Positions 1 through 11,000 of a stretch of DNA of 64,000 nt are shown here, piece by piece. The notes below the pieces were generated by a model that saw only the letters and a list, made by a program, of their open reading frames with translations, was not told where the DNA came from and searched no databases. The stretch spans positions 19,165,943 through 19,229,942 of the forward strand of contig NC_082600.1 of NCBI RefSeq assembly GCF_030936135.1. The letters run 5' to 3'. The DNA comes from Gavia stellata (Eukaryota > Chordata > Aves > Gaviiformes > Gaviidae). Position numbers and translations under genes: made by a program. Each line of letters opens with the position of its first letter. Position 1 is the stretch's first letter.

Positions 1-956
1 GGGTTTCCAAAGGCTTCTGAAAAGAACCTCACATAAGGTTATTATGGAAAATAAGCAGCCGTAAGTAAGAGAGAAGTTCCTGGCACAGAAGAATAAGAGG
101 TTGAAAGATAAAACATAAATAGAGTATAGTATTAAATTGTCAGCTTTCACAGTGGAGGTCTGAGCTGGACGTACTTTGTCCAACATATTTGTAAGCAACC
201 TGGGAAAAAGGATAAACCATGAGATGGGCAAAGTCTACAACAGTATCTGAGGACAGTAGAGAAAAGCGTGGGCAGAAAAGAATTGCAGAAGGAGCCTCAG
301 TGACTGTGCAATAAAAATGGCACAAGCTGATGGATAAGAAATGCACTAAGGGCTGATGAATACATAGCAGACATCTTTGTTTCAAGAATTTCCTGAGTCA
401 CAAACAATTGGAGGCTGTTGATGGAAGTATCATACACTTGGCTCGCTATCCTGCTCTTCCACAGGGCTCTGCATTTGATGCTAGAGCTTTGGTTTGATTC
501 AGGATGTCTCGCTGTATGTTTTCATGTAGTATATAAAAGATTGTTAAACAGAGAATACAACATCTATGTAGCACCATCAGTGAAATGATCCGACACTTAA
601 CATTATTTTGGGGACAGTTCAGTTTAAATAACTACCAGAACAAACATGTACAGGGTATTCTACACCTGCAGAGCTGCCTTAAAGAAAGTACAGATTTTCA
701 AGTGATCTAAGGAGACAAAGGATGCCAAGATATTTTGGCCTAGAAGACAAGAAAAAGGAGGCAGGTATATAGGTAGGCCAGAATAGCAGCACAGAGAATA
801 CTAAAAGGGAGCAAATTAATTACAAGTTTCATCGATTCTTTTAGCTGGTCGACAATGTTATTCGTTTATTTATTTATGCAGATGCATTTGCATTTATAGA
901 AACAAATATTTCAGCAATTTGTAACCCCTGATGACAATTCTATCTCTGACAATTAG
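1..956 (+). other. FBLN5: FBLN5 intron, 3' portion
   Basis: This is the intron upstream of the penultimate FBLN5 coding exon and runs in from outside the window. It ends at an AATTAG acceptor at 951-956. I saw no coding exon or recognisable repeat in it; it is ordinary AT-rich sequence. The upstream FBLN5 exons, which should encode the signal peptide and the calcium-binding EGF repeats, lie outside the window. Confidence 0.75.
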
Positions 957-1152
957 CCGTTGCATGTGTCCAGCTGAAAACGCCGGTTGCAGAGATCAGC
1001 CATTCACCATCTTGTACAGAGTGATGGATATGGTGTCCGGGCGGTCTGTACCTTCTGACATCTTTCAGATGCAAGCAACAACTCGCTACCCTGGAGCCTA
1101 TTACATCTTCCAAATCAAATCAGGAAACGAGGGCAGGGAATTCTACATGCGG
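957..1152 (+). CDS. FBLN5: FBLN5 penultimate coding exon
   Basis: The exon starts after the acceptor AG at 955-956. Its first base completes a split codon from the previous exon, and 65 full codons follow, from RCMCPAEN to GREFYMR. The donor is GTAAGT at 1153. It encodes the junction between the last EGF-like repeat and the first half of the fibulin C-terminal module. Reading on past the donor stays open to about 1200, but that sequence does not resemble fibulin. Confidence 0.96.
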
Positions 1153-3592
1153 GTAAGTCTGGCGCTTGTTGAGAGAAAACCCAGGGTATCTTCTTGTTAG
1201 CTGAATATCCTTCCAATAGCAGAACTCAGTTTTTGACGAATATCATTTAAACCTTCAGTATGAGGCATTTTTACATGCAGACCTGCAGGGTGGTGTGCTG
1301 ATCTGCAGGGGTTACTGGATCTTTCAGGAAGGTAACCTACCCAAATCAAGCACACTTGTTTTATGAGACATTAGGTTCAGGAAAGTCCAGGGCCATACCC
1401 ATGTCTAAGAATAGCTCATGTCTCCCATGGTCAGGAGAAACTGTTGTGCCAAACTTTTTTTTATTTGATGGACAATCAGTACTTGTCACTGAAAGAGTCA
1501 ACATTTCTTTTTTTAAAATCTTCATTGGAAAATGAAAAACCTGAAAACCAAAAAATAAGCAAAAAACCCCCCACCCCTTTATCCCAAGAATTGAATTTCT
1601 GGGTTCTTGTCTTTTATTTGTTAAGTATTTTTTTCATTGAGCACACACATTTTATGTAGATACTGTTAGAGAAGACACAACCACTTTTTTTTTAATCTGA
1701 TTTTTCCTCAGAAGACATTTCTGTTCCCCAGTCATCCTCACCGTATCTGTGACATGCAGGGTTGATGGGAAGTGTCTGCACAGAATGAGGCACAGCCACC
1801 AGGGATGGTGGCATTCAGAAGGTTGATTTTTAACCCTAAGCAAAACCGGGCTTTGATTTTCACATTAAGTGATGTTCAGTGGCTATTGGTGGTTCTCAGG
1901 CCTCACAGAAACTGGTAGCATGACAGATTTCGGTAGATTCCAATACGCGTTTCTCCTGAGAGCCTCAGATTCTCACTGTTAAAGAAAAGAAAATGTTTCA
2001 AAATTCCAAAATGACAAATGGTCCAAGAATGATCATTCTTGGGTCATTTGATGCACCAGGTGCTAAAGGCTCCAGCAACCAGCATCGTTGCTCGAGTCTG
2101 CTAGTTTTCTCTTATTTATTTGTCACACAGCCATTCATTTGTCACCCAAAACACTCCGCTTGCACAAGCTGTCCTTTCCCCTCCGTTGGCAGCAGCATCG
2201 TTCCCGTGTCAGGCTGGTAGCCAGCAGGTGGTGCCTATTCCTTGCTTTGGGAAGAGCGAGAGCAGTGGGCGGGAAGGCAAGGCAAGGCAAGGCAAGGCAA
2301 GGCAAGGCAAGGCAAGGCAATGCAAGGCAAGGCAGGGCAAGGCAAGGCAAGGCAAGGCAAGGCAAGGCAAGGCAAGGCAGGGCAAGGCAAAGCAGGGCAA
2401 GGCAAGGCAAGGCAGGTCAAGGCAAGGCAAGGCAAGGTAAGGCAAGGCAAGGCAAGATAAGGCAAGGCAAGGCAAGGCAAGGCAAGGCAAAGCAAGGTAA
2501 GGCAAGGCAAGGCAAGGCAAGGCAAGGCAGGGCAAGGCAAGGCAAGGCAAGGCAAGGTAAGGCAGGTCAAGGCAAGGCAAGGCAGGGCAAGGCAAAGCAG
2601 GGCAAGGCAAGGCAGATCAAGGCAAGGCAAGGCAAGGTAAGGCAAGGCAGGGCAAGGCAAGGCTGGGGAAGCCCTGCGGTAGCCTGGCTCCTCCTCGTGG
2701 CTTTGTCAGACCTCTCCGATCAGAGATAATGCAAACACTCCGCTTTGTGGTAAAACAGGTCCCGCTTTGTGTTTCTGCAGGAAAACAAATTGCACTTGGT
2801 TTTAAACGTCAGAAGCTCTGCTTTTTAAATGCTCATAATCCACTGTTCTGGCCAGATATTTCAAAGGTCTGCTTCCACTTACTAAAAGACAGATTTTTCT
2901 GAAGTGCCTTCACATATTTAAAGCTCTCTTCAGAGGTTAAGGTTTTGCAACGTTAACAGATGCAATTATACAACAAACCCTGATCCCGTTCACATAGGAA
3001 CATCTGTTCTCCAAGCTCTGTTAATATAACCCCTTCTTGGTGTTTGCTGCTTCAAAGTAACGGTGCTCTTTACATCAAACAAAATAATACCTCACGCACA
3101 CAAAAAAAAAAGGTGTCACTGCTTGTGCATACCCTAAATCCATGTTTTCATCTTTTTCCATTTGGACAATAGCAAATTGCTATGGTAAATAGCTCCTTTT
3201 ATGTGCAGGGCTCCCAAAGGTTTTACAAACTTTAGAAGGTGATAGTTCATACAAAACACTGACATGGAGCCAAACGCTGAAATGAAGCTCTCTCTCCTGT
3301 GAATTGCAGTAGCTTCTAACAATGCAGCAGAAAACAGTGTTATTTTGGCTGCTCAAAAAACATGGCCATAATGTGGTTTTCAAGAGCCGTTTTTTAAAAT
3401 CTCACCTGTTTCCTCTTGTTTTGTGCACAGCAAACAGGACCAATCAGTGCTACTCTGGTCATGACCCGCCCCGTGAAGGGGCCCCGTACTATTCAGTTGG
3501 ACTTGGAAATGATCACCGTTAACACTGTCATCAACTTCAGAGGAAGCTCTGTCATCCGGCTGAGGATATACGTATCACAGTACTCCTTCTAA
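957..3592 (+). CDS. FBLN5: Fibulin-5, C-terminal part (two exons, joined)
   Basis: Fibulin-5 is a secreted matrix glycoprotein that organises elastic fibres by bridging tropoelastin, cross-linking enzymes and integrins. That role is family knowledge. The coding parts are 957-1152 and 3431-3592, giving 118 C-terminal residues of a protein usually about 448 long. What is present is the end of the last EGF-like region (Cys-rich CMCPAEN...GCRDQPF) and the fibulin-type C-terminal module, with landmarks SGRSVP, QMQATTRYPGAYY, GNEGREFYMR, MITVNTVINFRGSS and IRLRIYVSQYSF then stop. Compared with the human protein as I remember it, only scattered substitutions appear, for example a final YSF instead of YPF. 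The exon junction is phase 0 with canonical GT/AG. The gene is 5'-truncated by the window only. Its downstream neighbour on the same strand is TC2N, as in human. Confidence 0.96.
1153..3430 (+). other. FBLN5: Last FBLN5 intron
   Basis: This intron runs from the GTAAGT donor at 1153 to the GTGCACAG acceptor ending at 3430. It contains the (GGCAA)n array annotated separately. The rest is unique-looking AT-rich sequence with no exon that I can support. Confidence 0.85.
2276..2663 (+). repeat. (GGCAA)n pentanucleotide tandem array
   Basis: About 78 tandem copies of GGCAA, with scattered variants such as GGCAG, AGCAA, GGTAA and GATAA, fill roughly 390 bp of the last FBLN5 intron. The sense strand is purine-rich and the opposite strand reads TTGCC. 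Because the unit is 5 bp and has no stop codon in most frames, it makes long spurious reading frames on both strands (KARQG- or LALPC-type peptides). Arrays of this kind are unstable in length, and an assembly may have collapsed it. Confidence 0.97.
3431..3592 (+). CDS. FBLN5: FBLN5 terminal coding exon
   Basis: The acceptor is GTGCACAG ending at 3430. The exon opens with CAA (Gln) in phase 0 and runs 53 codons, from QTGPISATLVMTRPVKGPR to the terminal YVSQYSF, with stop TAA at 3590-3592. It encodes the second half of the fibulin C-terminal module, which in the family mediates interactions with elastin-assembly partners. Its length and end point agree with the family. Confidence 0.96.
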   Translation, partial: QTGPISATLVMTRPVKGPRTIQLDLEMITVNTVINFRGSSVIRLRIYVSQYSF

Positions 3593-4285
3593 ACCTCGAG
3601 TTTGTGCCCCGGAAACATTAAAACAAAAGAGATGGTTCCTCCTCTGCAGAACTCTCTCCTTGGAAGCCAGTACGTATAGCAGCTCTAAACCAAACCAGTA
3701 TTTCCACAGACCCGGTGACCTATGCCTGTCTGAGGAGGGAGGCCTCTTCATACACAGTCCCTACCAGGATGCAGACATCTGAAGATGTATCGTCAGCAGA
3801 TCCCATATGATTCTCTGTGTGGTCATATATTTCAAGGACTCTTCTTTCCATTGTAAACACTTCTAGGGTATGAGTCTATGTTTGAAAGACTGTGAACCTT
3901 TGTAGCTCCAAGGCTGCTTAGCAAAAAGCACCAAAGAAACTGAGGAAAAAGCTGGCTTTCGCAATCTTGCCTTTTTTTTCATTATAAATGGAAAGCAAAC
4001 AAACAAGCAGAAACAGAAACAAAAAGCCACCTATTGAAACAAGGGATCTCGGAAGTGCTAACTAACATTCCCAATTATCTCTGGAATTACCAGTCAGGCA
4101 CTTTGTCTCAATTCACCCTGCATTTGTCTTAGTTTCACCTGTTTTTTCCTTTGATTCTATTTTATAGTTAAAATTCATTGTAAATTCATTCCAAAATACA
4201 TGTTGTACTATGTAATCTTCTACTTTCTAACAAAGTGTCACATGTTTGGGCTCCTTCCTCTATTAAATCTTTCTGTATAACAGAG
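3593..4285 (+). other. FBLN5: FBLN5 3' UTR (end estimated)
   Basis: This is the sequence after the FBLN5 stop, with no open frame resembling a gene. The end is placed just after an ATTAAA hexamer at 4262-4267, which gives a UTR of about 690 nt. No AATAAA was seen between the stop and this point. An earlier ATTAAA lies near 3618, only about 25 bases after the stop, and is unlikely to be used. Confidence 0.6.
4262..4267 (+). terminator. FBLN5: Candidate FBLN5 polyadenylation signal (ATTAAA)
   Basis: ATTAAA is the commonest variant of the vertebrate poly(A) hexamer. It is followed at about 40-70 bases by GT-rich sequence (GGTTGGTAT, then AGGGTGTTATG), as expected for a downstream element. The assignment rests on motif and position only. 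Confidence 0.45.
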
Positions 4286-4689
4286 TTCATAGAAATCTAT
4301 CACTGGTTGGTATATTTTACAATGTTTAGGGTGTTATGCTTATTTACACCCAGACTTTTTGACACAGGCCGCCACTGCCAGAATATTGTCTAGGGACTTT
4401 AGAGCAGATGAGAATCAGAACTTAGTTTTTCCCTGTTTTCCTGAGTGTGGTAGTTGCAAAAGGTTTGTAATGGTTATAAGGTAGTGATACTAACTGTAGT
4501 TATGGCTGCAACTAATTTCCTGTTCAAGGACCACTCAGCTCAGACCCATCCAAATTACTTCAGAAAAAATGGATAGTTCTGTTCACGTGCAGTCTCTCGC
4601 CTACATTCCTAACATGGGGGAAAATAAGCTGAAAAGGACTTGGACCAGTCTTACTGTTCATGCCTCTGCCAGAAACGAGACCCCACTAT

Positions 4690-5098
4690 ACCAGTACCCA
4701 GACCTCAAACGATGGGATCCCACAGTTTCCATAGGCAATGTCTTCTCAGGTATAACTGCTGTAACCAACAGAAAGTTTCTCCTAAAGTCTAATCTGAATC
4801 TCCACTGTGGTAATTTAAATCCATTGCTTTTTAGCCTGCTTCCAGTAGAAATAGAGAACAGTTTATCTTCCCCTTTGCAGCAGTCTTTAACATGTCTGAA
4901 GACTGTTGTCATGTCTCCCCTCAGACTGTTTCTCTCTAGTCTAAACAAACCCAATTCTTTTGGTCTTTCCTCATATATCACATTTTCTGGACCTTTGATC
5001 ATTCTTGTTGCTCTAGTCTGGATTCTCTCCAGTTGGTTCACATCTTTCTTGAAGTGCAGTGCCCAAAGCTGTGAAAAGTATTCCAGTTGAGGCCTCAC
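4690..5098 (-). mobile_element. CR1-type LINE fragment (end of reverse transcriptase ORF)
   Basis: Translated on the minus strand, this stretch reads like the C-terminal end of the CR1 LINE ORF2. Landmarks in order are RPQLEYFSQLWALHFKKDV, QLERIQTRATRMIKG, YEERPKELGLFRLE and LPQWRFRLDFRRNF. The element is truncated at its 5' end near 5098, as most CR1 copies are. The match fades below about 4710, where the 3' end has diverged. It is a dead, 5'-truncated copy in the FBLN5-TC2N intergenic region, and CR1 is the dominant LINE of birds and other sauropsids. Confidence 0.9.
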
Positions 5099-5099
5099 A

Positions 5100-8000
5100 G
5101 TGCTAAGCTAAATCTATATATATGTTTAGGAGTTTGAAAAAAAAAAAAGAATTGTATAGTTTGGAGGTATAATTCTTACCTTGTTGAAGCCACTGGCAGT
5201 TTCGTCTTTTATTTTAGTAGGGATGAGGGTTCATATGCCTTGTTCTTAAATTTCTCTGAAGCAAGCTCCTTTGCTTCTTCCTCCTGCTTTTTCCTTATTG
5301 GTTCATTTGCTTTCCAGCATCGCTAGGGCAGGAAAGACAACCTTTGCTTTTCTTTTTGAGGACTGGAAATGCTTAATGCTGCTTGGGAAAATGAGTTTAG
5401 GAAGATTATAATGCAAGCAGGCTGGAGCAGAATAGAAGCATTATGTGAGGTCTTCATTAAAGTGGAGTATTAAATGGGAGAATACAGACTCAGAAAGTTA
5501 TCACAACACAGACTGCATGACACAATCAGAAAATTGACTCTCTTGTTCCTAATAAGCTTTGTGAGTTAGTCTGGAGTTGTTTTTACCTGGCTTTAGTAGA
5601 GACTCTGCTCTTATTAGTTGTACTCAGACTGAAGGAAGCCCTGATGCAATGGCTTAAAGCATTGAAATGCTGAGTTGAGTGTGCTTTAGCAGCTTCCATT
5701 TCTTAATGGTTTAAAGATTTCTCCATGCTGCTACAACGTCCTGGGATCCTGTGGCTCAGAGCTCTGTACACAGGCTGTCCTTTATTGTAAAAACAAAAAG
5801 GCTGGAGCCTGACTCCAGGGTTTAGTGGGCCAAGCTGAGGGCAGGAAGCCAATGGGTTTTGTGAGTAGCCGACTTGGAGGAGATAAATAAATGTGCACAG
5901 AAGTATCAGAAACAAGAATATGATTCCTGAGTGTATCATGGCTCATCATATACCACAGTCTTGGAGGGGAAAATAGAGATGACCAGGAAGGAGGAATGCT
6001 AGTTTATAACCATGGAGCTAAAAGTGCTCATGTGTCCCAGATGATGGAAGTGAGACATGGGAAACAAGGAGGCTCTGGTGGCCCAGAGAGCAGACAAGGG
6101 GCAGGCAGGGTCTTCCATTAAAGATGTTAAACTCTTAGCAAGCTGAAAGTTTTCCCAGTGCTTAAAAGCCCCTTTTCCCCCCTTCTGTGCCCCTATGTTA
6201 TGGTTTTTTCATGCCCCGTTGAGGAGTCCTCTCTCTTCCTGCCATCGCATCACCTCCTGGAGAGGAAGTGCACCCTGTTAGACATCAGACAGTTTCTCAC
6301 TTCTGGGCTGTTCTCCCATGGCCCCCACATACCAACCTGATTTAACCCTAATTTAGAAACACCAAAACCCAGAGGAATTCCATAACAAAACACTTTGTTA
6401 AAAGAGTAAATCTTGAATGCTTGGTTTTAGCAGGGTCCAGCAAATACTCATAAAACAATATTACACTTTCTATATAAACATTCTGCGCCTTAAAAAAAAG
6501 TGAAAAGTCTCGAAACAAAGGAATTCAGCCACTTCTCAACTGCCATAACATCTTTCATCACTCACTATCACCCCAGCCAACTTTAACTTTGCCAAAATAT
6601 ATGCCAATCTCAAAATAATAAATTACTAGCAGTTTATAACATCTAAACTCTCCATTTCCTAGTCAGGGGTCTGTTTCCAATAGACCATCGCAGGCTCGTA
6701 TATTACAGTAATTCTCACCAAATAAAAAAAAGGACTATGCATGTCAGGTTTTTACAACATGAAAGTTAAAAATGCAAACTTGCAACTGCTGTATACATTT
6801 ACGTTCTCCTTTGAGGCCAGGCCTCCCTAAAAGCAGACAGAATTCCAGGTCTGCTCAGAAAATGATTCTTTATTCTAACCTATTGCAGAAGATTTTCTAA
6901 CACAAAGAGTTTTACCATATGGTTAATAGACGATATTCTGGCCGACACCAGATGATGAGGGCACAGACCCTGGTCTGGGTACATGTGGCTTCCTTCCAGC
7001 TCTGCTCCGACATGCTCCTTGCTCAGGGTGGCAGAGCCGTTCCCTGGCCAGGCTGGGGAGGGACAGCTCTTTGCCTCTCCTGCCTGTCAGCTGTCGTGTC
7101 TGTTTAAAAGAAGGTCCTCGGGAGAAAGATTGCCTCTCGCTATGTGTTTGTACAGCACCTATTGCCAGTGCAATAACTGGAATAAAAGTAAACAAAAGCA
7201 GAAATGGCAGTAATCTTTGACACAGATCACAATGATTGGGGAGGAGAATCTATTCTGATAAATGAACCAAGTCATTCATGCTAGTCGGGTTAGGTGTCAG
7301 AGGGAGAAGAATGGCAAGAGATGAATGATCCAGTGCTGTAGAGCTGAATGGGTCCTATCATCTGGCTTATTTGACTTTGAGATATTTTTATGGGATTGAC
7401 TTCTTTTGACACAGATGACAAAATGTTATTTCACCTAGGAGTTTGCTGGATCCCACAGAATCACTTTTCAACTTGTGCTTCTCTGACAACAACAACTTTG
7501 TTGAGAATAACTAAGCTTCTTTGAGTACCTGATCACCCACCATCACCAAGTATAGTGTCCAGGGCCATTCACACAGAGCTTTCTCCTTTTCAAGTTGAGG
7601 GCCTGTACTCATATTTACCTTTTTTTGGCTCAGCTTTAGAAGAGTCAACTTTCGTTGTCTCATAAACATGGTATCAGCATCAACAGAACTTGCATATTGA
7701 TTTTTCTCTGTCTAGAGCAAGCAGAGCAATAGAATCAGTAGAGTTTGTGGTCATTCAAGTTCTCCAGTCTGGCTTATTCACAGAATATGCTCTTAAATAT
7801 CTTCCACAGCATGTAGCCGTATTAGAACCCAATGAAAATACCATAGCACAAAGATGTTAAAAAAAAAAAGAGGAATAAAAGTATGCCCTAACATTATTCA
7901 AGCCTGACAGGCACTACTGTTAAAATAAATCTCTGTCCTGCAGGGACAAAACCCTCAGCTGGTGTTAATTTGCATGACTCTGCTGCTCTTTAATGGAAAG

Positions 8001-11000
8001 ATAAAAAGTATCCTTAGGATCTTCCCCGTATGTGTGTAAAGCACTGTGCATGCATCTGTATACAAGGAGAATTTACAGAAGCTAAATCTAGTTGTGGTAG
8101 TGTGGTTCTGCATTTGGAAGTCAAAAGAGTTGTAAGATAACACGGCACAAGCAAACTGTGCTTCCTCATCTGACATGAGTGCAGACAAGTGATTTACACC
8201 TGTCACATTTTGTTGTTTTAAGTCTTTGAACAAATTCTGACTAGCTCAACCCCAAAGCAGATGCCATGCATGAAGACTGAGCCTGATAGACTTTTGGGGA
8301 TTCTGCAGAAAGCCTGCCCAGAAAAGTGACCTGTGCTGAAGGGTCAGTGCTGTAGGGAGTGTAATGGTCCAGAGGTACTCGTGCGGGGATGTCACTGATC
8401 CTGCAACTGCCTCTTTCCTCACCTGTTTCAGGGCAGAGTGCATCTGATGTTTCTAAGTGTGCCCATCAGAGGTGGAAATCTCACCTATTCCAGTTCTTAG
8501 TTCAAACTTCTGCAATGCCTCTAGTCGTTGTCATTGGCCAAATTGATCCCCCCGTGTAACTCAACTAATATTGGTGAAGTCACACGAGGGAGAGTTTGGG
8601 TACAAGGCAGATACATTTTTACACCAGCAAGTGAATAATGATGCAGTAACCTTGATGTAAGAATTGAGGAATGTAGCTGGGTAGCAAAGGGATCTTTAGA
8701 AAACACTTCAGCAACCAAAAATTCCTGAAATATTAAATCTCTTTCAATTCCCTCCTGTACCCCAGAAGTCACGCACTCTCCCTTTTGAGTTTGTCCTGGA
8801 CAAGTGATCTCATTATGGTCATGCACTGCAAGCACATGCTGAGTGATCTCCACTTCTCCTCTCGCACTACGTAACATTTCTCACTTTGCTTTTTGGAGAT
8901 CAGTTGTAGGCTACGCTTCTCTTCTAGGCTCTGACTGACCTCAGTTGCTTTTCTCATAGCCAAGGCAGATCCGTTATTTCCCTGCTAGGTTCCTCTGCAC
9001 CCACCATCTGTACAACAAGCTTTTCACGTGTTTCACTGGAAATGCAGGCACTGTTGTTGGTCTGTCTGCTGCTTTTTTGTACACCCCTCCCTCTGCAATG
9101 TCGGTCGGCACCCTTACAGCAAAGCATTAGGTCTGAACGGCTGAAGGGATTGTGCAGCCTGCTGGCAGAGCCTGGCTTCATGGAGAGGATTAAAAAAACC
9201 CCACAACCCCCCAGATTTGAAAGCGATAGATGCTCTTTTAGGTCCTGATGAATCACTTGTCTCCTGAAATTGCGTCTATATCATGCTGTCTTCATAGTCT
9301 CAAGGCTTTTTAAGAAGCTTGGTAAGGACATGCTTATGCAATATATCCTTTAGGCTCTTCACACCTTGGATGAGGTTTTCCCAGTTTGCACACAGAGTAT
9401 TTGGCCCACTCAGAGTGTAATGTGATCACCACTCTGCTGAAGTCAGTGATCGCTAACCACCTTATATCAGGTCTGGATTTAGCCCAGTTTTATTTTAAGT
9501 CTTGAATCTCAGTGTCAGTGGCATAAATGTAAACAGATTTGTATTATTTTTACAGTAGAGCTGAAAGATTGTTTCTAGTAAATAAATAGTATGATTGCAG
9601 TATCTCTTTCTCTGTGGGCAATATCTTTCGGTACTTTAAGACTTCCTGAGATATCCCTTGACACTTCAAAATTTCCTCTGGTATTTCAAGCCTTTCATTG
9701 ATGTGTTGCCATAAATGATTCCTCACCCCTGTTCTTCAAAGGCCAACACAGGCACTTGACTCTACATACTGTTAAAACATCAAGCTACACCCAAGCCTTT
9801 GCAGAGTCACAACTCATGCATCATTCATAGAAATTGTTCTTCTCTGTAACCTATAAGGGATTATGTTGACTTCCTTGAGACTCTGCAGTGTTCAGAGTAA
9901 TGCATCTGCATGTGTTTTTCAAGACTGGGACCTTAGTCTGGAGATTGTTCATCAGCAACTTGCTGCAAATGTTCTGTATTCAACATGTGAAATCATAGCT
10001 ACAAAGGTTAGTTTTGACAAAATCCTCAAAACATATAGTGTTTCCTGGCTCCATACACATAATGCAAACACAATTCAAAAGTCTGGCACCAGAGTTCTCC
10101 AGTATTCATAAGAAATCACTCTTTTAAAAAACATTTTTGTCAGTAAAATCATTTTGTAGATTATGTGAAATGCAAACAAAGAGGCAGAGTGCCTGCTAAG
10201 ACTACACAGATTTGTTATTCAAATCAGTATCCCCAAGAAAATCAGAATCTAGTTCATAATTTAAAAATTTTCCTTTGGACTCTGACATCTGATGCCATGC
10301 AGGTAGGGGAGGGGGACAGAAAAACTGGCCGCTTCCAAAACAACAGCAGCTGCCCTGCAGAGATCCCAGGGCTCCCACAGTGATCAGAAACACCTGTCAG
10401 CCCAAGTCTGCACCCCAGGCCAGTGAGGAAGGCACAGAACTCACAGACACATGTCCTCAGCTGGAGGAGAGATATCTTCATTGACTTCTTAATGATGTCA
10501 AGTGGAGATTTACCTAATAATGTGTATAAAATTTCCCATTGTGTTTAAACATGGATGGAAGATTTAAAATGACAGGAGCAAGCTGTTGCCTACTGCATGC
10601 ATACTACCTGTAGCAAGCTCTAGCATATCGCTCTGCCATTCTCCAGGGCTGTGCTTACTTAGAATTAACCAGTTTGATTTGGTGTGAGTTACAATGGTGT
10701 AAGTGACAGCATTTGGTTTACACCAGTGTAAAGTCATTCCCATAGATGAAAAAAGAGAATTACTGAGGGATAAAATTACAATTGAACAAGAAAGTTAATA
10801 AGAAAGAGCTTGCTTGTTAGTTAACCTTCAGCGCTTTGGTTATGATGTCATTGCTATGGACAAAAATAATCAACCAGAAACCCAAAATATTAAAAAGGAG
10901 ATTATCTCCTTAGAAAGATAAGTGCCCATGTAGCCTATAAATAGCTCTGGAATTAAGACATCCCACGCAACATCTGGAAAACGAAGAATTCACTCCTTGA

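Noticed and set aside
1153..1200. Open continuation of the FBLN5 exon past 1152
   Set aside because: A canonical GTAAGT donor lies at 1153 and the added residues do not resemble fibulin. The true continuation is at 3431.
2088..2729. Long open frames of Lys-Ala-Arg-Gln-Gly and Leu-Ala-Leu-Pro-Cys type repeats on both strands
   Set aside because: They are translations of the (GGCAA)n array. Every frame without a stop in the unit stays open, and the array lies in an FBLN5 intron.
4569..5090. 173-codon + strand frame
   Set aside because: It is the antisense shadow of the CR1 reverse transcriptase fragment read on the minus strand.
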